A stretch of DNA of 64,000 nucleotides from Marchantia polymorpha subsp. ruderalis (GCA_037833965.1 AP031354.1:27816001-27880000), one strand, 5' to 3'. Numbered from the stretch's first letter, positions 11,309 to 19,334 are shown. Program-made: numbers and translations. The notes: generated from the letters alone by a model not told the origin.

Positions 11309-11336
11309 AGTCTGGGGTCGCAGTGGACCCCAGACT
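11309..11336. repeat. Hairpin whose loop is inverted in unit 3
   Basis: Arms AGTCTGGGGTC and GACCCCAGACT (11 bp) surround GCAGTG. In unit 3 the same outer arms surround CCACTGCTAA, whose first seven bases are the reverse complement of the unit 1 centre (GCAGTGG). Confidence 0.85.
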
Positions 11337-11643
11337 CTCACATGGCAAGTCACAGACCCGAGAGAGTAAGCAGAGAGCTTCTCAGCGGACTCCCATGCAG
11401 GCTAGTGATGTCGAATCCCTCTACCTGCAGAGCAACCGGAAGTGGATGAGATGAATGTTGAAAACAAAAGTATATGCTTGTCCTTCAGACTAAATTTATG
11501 TACACTTATGATCTGTAGGAAATTTAGTTTTCTCCTTTCTTTTGGAATCAATGTTACAGTGATACATTGTTAGAGAATTTCAGGAAAAAGGGCAGCGAAC
11601 TGGAATTTGATTGAAGTGAAGAGAACTAACTACTGCAGATTCC

Positions 11644-11677
11644 AAGACCTCGAGTATCCTAAGACCTCGAGTATCCT
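11644..11677. repeat. 17-bp tandem duplication
   Basis: AAGACCTCGAGTATCCT occurs twice in direct succession in units 1 and 2 but only once in unit 3 (54,036-54,052). Confidence 0.9.
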
Positions 11678-11760
11678 AAGACTGCACTCAGTTTGATGAA
11701 CGTTTTGTCTAAGCAATAAGTTCCTAGAATTTTTGTATATCAGATACATTCGAATGGTAT

Positions 11761-12191
11761 TCATGCTTGTAGCTCTTCCGGTGGACTCACAGCAGAACAT
11801 TTGCGGCGAATTTCACCCTGGCTTCCCGTTAGCGGCGCAATTCTTCCCATCTCCTCCATAGATAGACCGAACTCTCTGAAAAAGGTCTTCGGAGAAGTGA
11901 TGGAGTTCGAGACGATGGCACGTCCATCCTTGTCCTGGCTGAGCGCGTTGTCGGATCCAAAGAGTGCTTGCTTGCTAACAATGTTGCGGTAGTAGTTGCC
12001 ATCGAATCTCTGACCGCCAAAGCTGGGATCCATGGGAATGAGAGTCAGTTCTGCACCGGGAGGACACTTTCGTTTCGGCGTCTCGGCGTATTTCCTGCCC
12101 AAAGATGGATCCACTCCATCAGGACTTCCTGGAAAGTTGTACAAACGTGGCATCACCACAGCGCAATGGGCCTCTCCTAAAGTGTGTGCAC
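11761..12191 (-). pseudogene. Class III peroxidase, last exon only
   Basis: This is the C-terminal half of a plant secretory (class III) peroxidase, a haem enzyme that oxidises phenolics with H2O2 in wall or vacuole. It shows the proximal haem-ligand motif GAHTLGEAHC, then RLYNF, a Cys (KCPPG) able to pair with the AHC Cys as in horseradish peroxidase, the FDGNYYRNI motif, GSDNAL, and the terminal PLTGSQGEIRRKC. It ends PPEELQA and stop. The exon probably begins at 12,191, because ATGCAG|GT is a good acceptor at the classic third-intron position. Upstream I find no distal-His exon (FHDCFV-like), so the gene is 5'-truncated here. A scrap reading LPNSTDAR before GTAAGT near 12,370-12,400 might be part of a preceding exon. 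Confidence 0.85.
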
Positions 12192-12457
12192 CTGCATTTA
12201 TGTATTTGACGCAAGTCGCCAAAATCCTTATTCACATATCACCATCACTACGCAAGAGTTCAGAGTATTGTTAGCCTGTGCCGGTGATCAAGCCTAAGAA
12301 GAGAAACTAGTTCACAGCCTCGTCGAGTTAGTGCCAGATCAGAATTCTCATTGAAACACTTACAGAACGTGCATCAGTAGAGTTAGGCAGCCAGCCTGTG
12401 ATAAGCTTTCAGACGATGATTGAGAAGAAGTTTCCTACACGTGAGAGAATAACCAAG

Positions 12458-13305
12458 CTACTGAAACGGTCATAGTAGATTTGACATAACAACACCTTTG
12501 TTCTTCACTTACAAATTAGATCCATTCTCGAGTAACAAGGCCCAAAATATCGGAAGTGGATGAGATGAATGTTGAAGCGGCTGTTAGGATGAAACCAAAG
12601 AGAAAACGTTTGATTCATACGAAGGCCACAAGAAAGTGATCCATTATAGTAAATAAATCAATCATGAGCATGCATCCCTCGCACTACGTGCTGTTCAGAT
12701 CTGATTCTGTTGCTTCGCCTGTACATGCATTGACAACCTGCCCCGCCAAACTCCCACAGAGAAATGGGCACCAGCAGAAACTCCCAAATGATGAAAACGA
12801 AGTGAAGATGAAAAGTCACTCCGTTTTTATCACATACAGGTTCTCCAATTATTCGCTGGTGCCAACAGCAAGCGGTTGTTCGGGCTGATCTCACGTAGGG
12901 CTGCACTGTTGTTATGCCATGATAGAAAGTAGATGCAAAATTTGTTCAGATAGATGGATATACTCTACTGTAGTCGGCACGTAGCTACGTGCCGACTACA
13001 GTAGCTATATAATTCTGAAAGTGTGTAAGATACGGTCCAATTTCTACTCCCACCTCCTTAAACTAAGAGTCGTCCGCCATTTGGTCGGTCCCATGTGCCC
13101 TGGGGTCCTAGAAGCTCATTCTGTTATCCATTCGATTACATGTTCTGGTCTCTACAATCTCAAGTCAATCTTGCAGTGGACACAGTTAGTCGGATCCTAC
13201 ACAAAGTAAACAATAAGAAAGTACTGTTTCGAGAACATTCTTCGTCCTCCTGTAACTCAAAACGATACCTGTCGAAGGACATTGATCTTCCTGCAGAAAT
13301 TTCAT
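12458..13305. repeat. Internal duplicate block A
   Basis: Block A is paralogous to block B at 13,447-14,312, lying about 990-1000 bp away in direct orientation and roughly 90 percent alike by eye. It holds opposing open frames of about 75-82 codons near 12,658-12,906 (minus reading ...IIGEPVCDKNGVT...) that I do not recognise. In unit 3 a one-base deletion breaks the minus frame, so it is probably not a functional gene. Block A has a palindrome at 12,965 where B has unrelated sequence. Confidence 0.85.
12965..13004. repeat. 40-bp perfect palindrome
   Basis: Arms of 20 bp (12965-12984 and 12985-13004), no spacer, centre GTAGCTAC. The left arm CTACTGTAGTCGGCACGTAG also exists in block B (13,987-14,006), where it is followed by non-palindromic sequence. 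In unit 3 the arms are 25 bp (55,331-55,380). Unit 2 copy: 34,158-34,197. Confidence 0.95.
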
Positions 13306-13390
13306 CGACAAGCTCGTCATAGTTCATGGTAGGAATGGGAAGACTGCGATGGAGTTTAAGCTGTCTCTTCGACCAAGAGGTACTCTCCAT
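13160..13390 (-). other. Unidentified frame spanning the end of block A
   Basis: A 76-codon minus frame (MESTSWSKRQLKLHRSL...) runs from unique sequence into block A. I do not recognise it. The stretch 13,306-13,446 lies between blocks A and B and has no other content that I can name. Confidence 0.2.
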
Positions 13391-13446
13391 CTTCGGCCTC
13401 CCTTCTGAAAAGTAAATAGATGATTAGAGCATGTGCTGCAAATTTA

Positions 13447-14312
13447 GCTACTGAAAAGGTCACAGTAGATTTGACATAACAACATCTTTGTTCTTCACTT
13501 ACAAATGAGATCGATTCTCGAGCAACAAGACTCAAAATATCGGAAGTGGATGAGATGAATGTTGAAACGGCTGTTAGGAAGAAACCGGCTTGGTCCATAG
13601 CCGGTTTCAAAGAGACAAAGTTTGATTCATACAAAGGCTACAAGAAAATGATCCATTATAGTAATCATCAATCATGAGCATGCATCCCTCGCGCTACGTA
13701 CTGTTTCAGGTGCTGTTCAGGTCTGATTCTCTTGCTTCCCCTGTACATGCATTGACAACCTGCTCCGCCAAACTCCCACAGAGAAATGGGCACCAGCAGA
13801 AACTCCCAAATAATGAAAACGAAGTGAAGACGAAGAGTCACTCCGTTTTTATCACATACAGGTTCTCCAATTATTCGCTGGTACCAATAGCAAGCGGTTG
13901 TTCGGGCTGATCTCACGTAGGGCTGCACTGTTGTTATGCCATGATAGAAAGTAGATGCAAAATTTGTTCAGATAGATGGATATACTCTACTGTAGTCGGC
14001 ACGTAGCCGAACATATCCTTTGGATGATTCTGCGAGATACATATGCAATTCCGAAAGTGTGTAAGATATGGTCCAATTTCTACTGCCACCTCCTTAAACT
14101 AAGAGTCATCCGCCATTTGGTTAGTCCCATGTGCCCTGGGGTCCTCTGTGGACTCTAGAAGCTCTTGCAGTGGACACAGTTAGTCGAATCTAACACAAAG
14201 TAAACAATAAGAAAGTACTGTTTCGAGAACTTTCTCCGTCCTCCTGTAATTCGGAACGATACCTGTCTGGTGTGATGATCGAAGGACATTGATCTTCCTG
14301 CAGAAATTTCAT
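13447..14312. repeat. Internal duplicate block B
   Basis: This is the partner of block A. It carries the 13,581 hairpin, which A lacks, and has the apparently pre-palindrome sequence at 13,987-14,046. A small local duplication (CTGTTTCAGGTGCTGTTCAG) near 13,705 is also private to B. Copies are at 34,640-35,505 and about 55,820-56,679. Confidence 0.85.
13581..13608. repeat. Hairpin private to block B
   Basis: GAAACCGGCT, loop TGGTCCAT, AGCCGGTTTC. Block A at the same place (about 12,593) reads simply GATGAAACCAAAGAG, so the hairpin is an insertion in B or a loss in A. Copies are at 34,774-34,801 and 55,948-55,975. Confidence 0.9.
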
Positions 14313-14375
14313 TGTCAAAGGTACGTCCATAGATTCCTCGAGGGGTTCGAGGAATCTATGGACGTACCTTTGACA
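14313..14375. repeat. Hairpin, 29-bp arms, 5-nt loop
   Basis: Arms 14313-14341 and 14347-14375 are perfect reverse complements. The loop-side sequence GGGGTTCGAG (14,342-14,351) is itself reverse-complemented again at 14,382-14,391, giving a nested fold-back. It starts exactly where the match of block B to block A ends. Copies are at 35,506-35,568 and 56,680-56,742. Confidence 0.95.
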
Positions 14376-14399
14376 GAACCCCTCGAACCCCTTAGCGAC

Positions 14400-15284
14400 A
14401 GATCTCGAGTAGACTGTGAACGGAACCTCAATGTTGGAGCGGCTAACGAACGCTGTCACAGTGATTTTATTGTCGAAGGGACCAACTGCAGGGAGCCGAA
14501 TGGAGTAAGGCTTGGTTTCAGTGATTGCCGTGCCCCATTTCAACGTCTGGGATTTGGTTCCGTCGACTTTCACTTGACCGGATTCAACAAAGGGTATCGC
14601 AACCTTTCCACTGGTTCCCACGCGGATGGGGTACCCATGGGTGTATTCGAAGGAGGAGGAATTGGTTTCGTCCCGGGTAAATTCGAACTCGGCCACCTGA
14701 GAGACAGCGCCGCGGTTCCTCAGGGTCGTTGAACCTATGACCTCTGAAACGGAGTCAGTAACCATCGCCTTGTCAAGATGGTACTCAACTCTGGTTATCT
14801 CCATCTCCAAATCCTCTAGGATGAATGTGAAGTAGTTGTCGTCGCCACTTGAAAAGCGGCGACGACAACTACTTCACATTCATCCTGGGTAGTCGTTTAA
14901 CTCAGGCTCGGGCTGGAGGCGGGAGAAAAGCACTCTGTCCATTTGGTAATTTCGAAGACGGAAGTAGCCTGCGAGCTTGCCGGTGCCGGGCTCGATCTTG
15001 AACCAGTTGTCCTCGTACCTCCCGTCTCCAACGACATGGCCGATCAGCTTCACGGGTGAATTCCTCGAGAAAATCACCTTCCCTGTAAATTTGCTCTGGA
15101 TTTGATAATACCCTGCAAACTTCCCTGTTCCCGGAATGAGCTGCCACCATTGATCCGGGTACACGGGTCCAGGGGTGTGCCCGAATGTAGGCTCCTGCTC
15201 GTGGCGGGAGTAGAGGAAGTAGTTGCTAACGTAGCCACGAAGGCGAAAGAACATTTCCTTGGGAGGAATAAAAAGCTCCGTCAT
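14400..15284 (-). pseudogene. Fossil LSL-type hemolytic lectin
   Basis: This is a relic of an LSL-family lectin (Laetiporus sulphureus lectin type), a pore-forming toxin relative. Two parts are recognisable: an N-terminal beta-trefoil lectin module (about 14,890-15,284; starts MTELFIPP, with repeated FRLR and FSR units and DGRYEDNWFKIEPGTGK) and a C-terminal aerolysin-like pore module (about 14,400-14,810; MEMEITRVEYHL, FEYTHGYPIRVGT, IPFVESGQVKV). The family is best known from fungi and has aerolysin-fold relatives in plants; transfer from a fungus is an inference. The copy looks broken, with at least one break, yet both modules are well preserved. It therefore decayed recently, but before the tandem amplification because all units share it. 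Two hairpins lie in the locus. Confidence 0.8.
14818..14886. repeat. Hairpin, 29-bp perfect arms, 11-nt loop
   Basis: Arms 14818-14846 and 14858-14886, with pairing resuming for 3 bp inside the loop after one mismatch. The outer arm is AGGATGAATGTGAAG. It lies in the lectin relic locus. Copies are at 36,011-36,079 and 57,185-57,253. Confidence 0.95.
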
Positions 15285-15309
15285 CTTGAAATGCTGCGAT
15301 CGGCACACG

Positions 15310-16250
15310 TCAGAGTTAGCAACAGTAGGGGATTATCAGCAAGGAATCACCACATACAATAGCTAAGGCTAGGTTGGCAAAGTCTGCTTGTAGATGGTCG
15401 TTTAAGTTCCGTCGCTGGGTCCTGTTGTGATATGGCTTAAAGAAGGGCAACAACACGGGGATCGTGAAATCCTGAAGCGGTACACAGAATATGGGATTAT
15501 GAGTAGAGAATAAGCACATACATAATCGAAGGCTAGGCGGGCAAAGTCTGCAAGACGATCGTTCGAGTTCCGTCGCTGAGTTCTGCTGTGATATGGATTG
15601 AAGAAGAGCAACCCAGCTTCTTATTCAACCGACAACGAAGCCTTCCACATCTTTCCACATCTTTCAGACAGACGCCGATTGCAAACCTCATTGAATCCAA
15701 CAAAGCCTTCCACGCCCATTCAGGCGGCTGCCCACGCAATCTCTGAGGGCCGCCCACGCCCCATCGCCGGGCGCAGTTCGAACATGTGAAGAATGAGCTG
15801 GCAATGGGCGGCCTTCTTATTGCCTTGCAGGCAATTCTGCATCGAGTTGGCCTGTATCCGCTGTTGATAGGATCGAGTACAAACTGCATGTTGTCAAACA
15901 TACACCAAACATGTCCTAGCAGCATACAGGCAGTATGGCACACACATCCTCATAAGATATTTGCTGGCCCTTGCTATTCAAAACCTCTTCGATCAGACCT
16001 GAAGACAGACGTACAGTATAACACTAAGAACCAAGATTGAAAACTCCAAAACACCCAAGGATGATGAATATTTTGTTGGTTCAGATCAGGAAAATATTAC
16101 AATGCTTAATTTCATAGTACATGCATGAGAATTACACGTTGACAGAGAATCACCTCGTCAAAATTGAAACCCGAAAAATGGAAATAAAGGGCAACGGTGA
16201 ATTCGAAGCGCGACGGTGTTGCCAGGCTTGATTCGCAGGGCTTTGATGAT
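15310..16250. other. Segment with unidentified open frames
   Basis: It contains a repeated theme: CCGTCGCTG plus GTGATATGG at about 15,411-15,437 and 15,571-15,596 looks like a diverged direct repeat of roughly 160 bp. A plus frame near 15,780-16,040 (FEHVKNELAMGGLLIALQ...) and a minus 136-codon frame at 15,533-15,943 overlap; neither is recognised. Copies are at 36,503-37,443 and 57,677-58,617. Confidence 0.4.
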
Positions 16251-16294
16251 GGTCGCGCGGAAGCCGATGTCGCTGCCCGTGCTCGTGAACTACA

Positions 16295-16360
16295 AGCACA
16301 AACTTTGGAAACTACAAGCTCTGCGTTGCCGCAGAGCTTGTAGTTTCCAAAGTTGGTGCT
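16295..16360. repeat. Hairpin, 31-bp arms with one mismatch, 4-nt loop
   Basis: The inner 25 bp (16301-16325 and 16330-16354) pair perfectly. Beyond one mismatch, five more pairs extend the arms to 16,295 and 16,360. The inner arm ends CAAGCTCTGCG. Copies are at 37,488-37,553 and 58,662-58,727. Confidence 0.95.
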
Positions 16361-16593
16361 GGTGTGAAAAACCTAGATGAGGTAGCTGGTGCCTGTGTAC
16401 ATTCTTGTCCACGAGGGTAAATGGGTACCTGCGCAGACCACCACCGACCAAACTCCTCTTCCGAGTGCGGACAGACCTTGAAGGAGTGAGTGCTCTGTAT
16501 ACCTTTATATTGTCTTGGCAAGGTAAGTTCGTGTAACCCATATCTCCCAGCGATTTGAAAACACTGAATGTGCTTGACGGACAGTCCAAGACG

Positions 16594-16627
16594 ACAGCGC
16601 AGCCCATGGCGTCATGGGCTGCGCTGT
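16594..16627. repeat. Hairpin, 15-bp perfect arms, 4-nt loop
   Basis: ACAGCGCAGCCCATG, loop GCGT, and its reverse complement. Copies are at 37,787-37,820 and 58,961-58,994. Confidence 0.95.
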
Positions 16628-16638
16628 ATTGGGCAACG

Positions 16639-16839
16639 CGTGAAGCCGCCGGCATCGCTCTCAATGTTTTCAAATTTCAAAGTTTTCTGTGAGTGGGACA
16701 TAACTCGTGAGGCCGCCGGCATCGCTCTCAATGTTTTCAAATTTCAAAGTTTTCAGTGAGTGGGACATAACTCGTGAAGCCGCCGGCATCGCTCTCAATG
16801 TTTTCAAATTTCGAAGTTTTCAGTGAGTGGGACATAACT
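16639..16839. repeat. 67-bp tandem repeat, three copies
   Basis: Copies start at 16,639, 16,706 and 16,773 with CGTGAAGCCGCCGG or a one-base variant, and end GGGACATAACT. The period of 67 is not a multiple of three, so the repeat is not a coding repeat. It is followed directly by a 9-bp hairpin (CGCTTTCCC/GGGAAAGCG, 16,841-16,859). Copies are at 37,832-38,032 and 59,006-59,206. Confidence 0.93.
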
Positions 16840-16840
16840 G

Positions 16841-16859
16841 CGCTTTCCCCGGGAAAGCG
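16841..16859. repeat. Small hairpin after the 67-bp repeat
   Basis: CGCTTTCCC, one-base loop, GGGAAAGCG. Imperfect pairing continues outward (CATAAC with GTTATG, with bulges). Confidence 0.7.
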
Positions 16860-17282
16860 GTTATGAACGTAACTGGTGCAAATGATTGTGTCGAACAGCA
16901 GACTCAGCCGTGTCAGACACATAATCCGAGGTCATGTCAGTGAGTGGACCAAGTACAAATAACGTCAATCGGGTAAAAGGACTTATTTTATATCCGACCA
17001 ATTAATTCTCAATTGATAGGGAGAGAGCATCCAACTGCGGGAGAGTATAAGAACAGAAGCCAGAAGTACGTAGTAATTTATCTACGTGGTTGGTGAGTTG
17101 ATGTTGTGAAGAACGTGAAAAGCGATCAGCTCTTTGGTGACATGAGAAGAACGAGGGGGCCTCGTGCATCGACATAGGTGTAACGGTAAGACCCTAAACG
17201 AAGACTATACAGTCCAATAAGTTGTTATAACTGGGTTTATATATAAAAATAAGGTAGATGATAGACCTGGACCCCCTTTATT

Positions 17283-17324
17283 AGTCCTTAGGGTTTAGGG
17301 TTTAAACCCCAAACCCTCAGGACT
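17283..17324. repeat. Palindrome of TTTAGGG telomere repeats
   Basis: A 42-bp palindrome with 21-bp arms, two mismatches and no spacer. The left arm contains TTAGGGTTTAGGGTTTA and the right arm reads AAACCCC AAACCCT, so two short plant-type telomere tracts face each other. AGTCCT/AGGACT flanks pair too. Copies are at 38,476-38,517 and 59,650-59,691. Confidence 0.9.
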
Positions 17325-17329
17325 GAATG

Positions 17330-18180
17330 TTATCTTTGCACCAAAAATATTCAAATTCTTTCATGTTATCACGGCTTTGTATTAATATTAATCTTTTCTG
17401 TATGTTAAGTCTATTTAAATATTTGAAAGTCATTTCACTAAACTTCTATCATATAGTCACAAGGATAATTGATTTTACCTAGATTCTACCTATTAAACTT
17501 AAGTTATCTTCATTCTTATTTTACATGAAATTTTATATGTTGTACAAGTTTATATTTTTTCCATTAATGATGGTAAATGAAGTGAAAATTCTGAAAAAAT
17601 ATTGAAAGAAGATATAAAAGTTTAATTTGATCACAAACTAAATTATTAAATTATTCTTTGCTATTTAAAAATCTTTGATAAATTTTGCGACTCCTTATCT
17701 ATTTGTTCAATCTTTTTACACTGAATAAATTGTGTATGACATGAGTAGATTGATGAACTCTTTTTATCAATCATAGTAACTTCAACTAAAATACTCATTT
17801 TTCACCAAATTAAAATTATTATAGTTTTTTTTTCATCTGATAGACTAGTAAAATCTACCAATGCAATGTAATGAACATGCACTGTTTTTAAATTTGTGTA
17901 TAAGATGTATTTTTTCTAAATTGAGCAGGGTAATTTGCAGCCTATTGATTTTGAACATGTAAAAAATATCATGGAAATTATGTACTTTTTTTAAAGTAAA
18001 AAAAGTAACCTTTTCTTGTTTAAGTAAGTAAGAAGCTCACAGTGCTTTTTTATTTTGCATCCCGAGCTTTGCATACTTTGTTACTGTGACGCTGTCTTGG
18101 GATTTCTGTAATAATCTTGAGTCAATTATAAATTCACGCTATTCTAGCATGAGTTTATAATCGACTCGGAGCTTTCAAGA
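17330..18180. other. Very AT-rich stretch, no gene seen
   Basis: Dominated by A and T runs (for example TATTAATATTAATC and TTTTTTTTCATC), with no frame worth naming. It could be a matrix-attachment-like or intergenic spacer. The unit 3 counterpart (59,697-60,546) has noticeably more substitutions than neighbouring regions. Confidence 0.6.
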
Positions 18181-18388
18181 TACTTACTGTGGCGGCAAAG
18201 TAGTAGCTCGTAATCGTACTCTAGTGCCTCTCGTCCTTATTTGCCCCAAGAGGAAGAGAGAGGAGAAGGAGATTGCTGAGATTCCTAATGTAGGCAGAGG
18301 CAGACTTGCATGTTGGTCTTGGAAGTATTTTTGTCGAAACTATTGCTTGCGCAGAACACAATTTGTGCAATTTTGGGCATACTCCCCA

Positions 18389-18419
18389 GCCCCCCCTCGC
18401 CACTTTGGCGAGGGGGGGC
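18389..18419. repeat. GC-rich hairpin, 13-bp arms, 5-nt loop
   Basis: GCCCCCCCTCGCC, loop ACTTT, and its exact reverse complement. Shortly after, GACGCA/TGCGTC (18,444-18,460) forms a smaller hairpin. Both lie upstream of the VIT exon. Copies are at 39,582-39,612 and 60,755-60,785. Confidence 0.93.
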
Positions 18420-18611
18420 CTGTGAGTGAGCTGGCAGGGCGGCGACGCACGTCATGCGTCCTTCTCTGGCACTGTCCGCTGCGCGTCGTCGGCACTACTA
18501 GAAGCCGGTTGTCGTCGATTTTCTAATCGCAGCCTCTCGATCGATCCTCGCCCGCGTCTCGCCCCTCAAGGCGGTAAATAGCATGCACTCGACACATTCT
18601 GCAGCGGCACA

Positions 18612-18673
18612 GGGCACTCGAACAATCGATCGGGTCTATGCAAACATAGACCCGATCGATTGTTCGAGTGCCC
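18612..18673. repeat. Hairpin, 29-bp perfect arms, 4-nt loop
   Basis: Arms 18612-18640 and 18645-18673 (outer part GGGCACTCGAACAATCGATC), loop CAAA. It sits about 80 bp upstream of the VIT start codon, in what would be the 5' leader. Unit 3 has only 32 bp here (60,978-61,009). Unit 2 copy: 39,805-39,866. Confidence 0.95.
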
Positions 18674-18751
18674 GCTCCCGAAGGAAGAAGGAGGAGGAGG
18701 GCGAAGCAGGTTGAAATTTTTGACGGCCACAGCCTCAGCAGAGGACGAGCG

Positions 18752-18922
18752 ATGGCGACGCACGAGTCGCATCACGTAGAGAAGCATTTCACGGCGGGGG
18801 AGTTCGTTCGCGATGTGGTCATCGATATGTCCGACGGGCTGACAGTTCCCTTCGCCCTGGCTGCGGGACTCTCTGGAGCGGCCGCCCCTTCTTCGATTGT
18901 AGTCACGGCCGGTCTGGCTGGC
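18752..18922 (+). pseudogene. VIT1-type vacuolar iron transporter, first exon only
   Basis: Begins MATHESHHVEKHFTAGEFVR and runs through MSDGLTVPFALAAGLSG to VVTAGL, closely matching the N-terminus of plant VIT1 (VIT/CCC1 family), which loads Fe2+ or Mn2+ into the vacuole in exchange for protons. The segment covers the N-terminal cytosolic stretch and the first membrane helix (about residues 32-56). The rest of the transporter is not found within the unit, so it is a fragment. A Gly that is conserved in the family (IIGxSDG) is Asp in units 1 and 2. The start is the only ATG fitting the family. Hairpins lie just before (18,612) and just after (18,942). Confidence 0.85.
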
Positions 18923-18941
18923 TGCCGGCTGCCGGCGGAGG

Positions 18942-18984
18942 TGCACTCACCCGCCCAAGCCCATGGGTTGGGCGGGTGAGTGCA
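18942..18984. repeat. Hairpin, 17-bp arms, 9-nt loop
   Basis: TGCACTCACCCGCCCAA pairs perfectly with 18968-18984. It falls directly after the VIT-derived segment, where VIT sequence ends. Copies are at 40,135-40,177 and 61,278-61,320. Confidence 0.95.
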
Positions 18985-19133
18985 TTCCTTTGCTTCATTC
19001 CGGACTCGATTTCTCGTCCCAGCCTCCCGCAGCCGCCAGCAATCGACGTGGACGTGGGGGAGGGGTCAAATTAGTCTTCGATTGATTCATACTCCATGCC
19101 GAAAGCAGTTCGGGACGCATCGAGTCTTGGGAG

Positions 19134-19334
19134 TTGCTGGCTGAAGTTCACCAGGCAGACCTAAGTGTCGACGACGATGACGCCTCCACGCCTCCACGGA
19201 TCACCTTCCGATTCACTTTTGCCGGCTGCGTAGGCTACTGCCCCATCCTCAAGTGGTTCGACCTGTCGCACGCATTCAGCGCGCTGGTGAACCGCCTGAG
19301 GCAGCCGCAGGCATTCGTGTCTCTACGCCAGTGA
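19134..19334 (+). other. Possible cytochrome P450-like exon scrap
   Basis: An open reading containing GYCPILKWFDLSHAFSALVNRL, which loosely resembles the segment before helix G in plant P450s (DxxPxLxWxDLQG...). It is followed by CAG|TGAGTC. No haem-binding or K-helix motif is nearby, so identification is weak. Copies are at 40,327-40,527 and 61,470-61,670. Confidence 0.25.

Larger units (their letters stand above)
16290..16673 (-). other. Unidentified 127-codon frame crossed by hairpins
   Basis: An open minus frame containing CPSSTFSVFKSLGDMGYTN, followed by what may be a splice donor (AAG|GTATAC near 16,498). Both the 16,295 and 16,594 hairpins fall inside the frame, so it cannot be an ordinary undisturbed gene along its whole length. 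A downstream reading near 16,200-16,290 (FTSTGSDIGFRATIIKALR) looks protein-like but I cannot place it. Confidence 0.25.

Noticed and set aside
11437-11462. Third copy of the A/B block
   Set aside because: Only about 26 bp (CGGAAGTGGATGAGATGAAT and a little more) match the blocks near 12,550 and 13,545, too short to call a copy.
12658-12906. A real gene in the 82-codon minus frame of block A
   Set aside because: The equivalent frame in unit 3 is shifted by a one-base deletion, and the plus strand is equally open. No family recognised.
14289-14732. Plus-strand 147-codon frame
   Set aside because: It is the antisense shadow of the lectin relic.
15533-15943. A 136-codon minus-strand gene
   Set aside because: Overlaps competing frames, low-complexity Cys/Arg-rich composition, no motif recognised.
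18566-18946. Minus-strand 126-codon frame opposite the VIT exon
   Set aside because: It is the reverse shadow of the VIT reading and of the hairpin arms.
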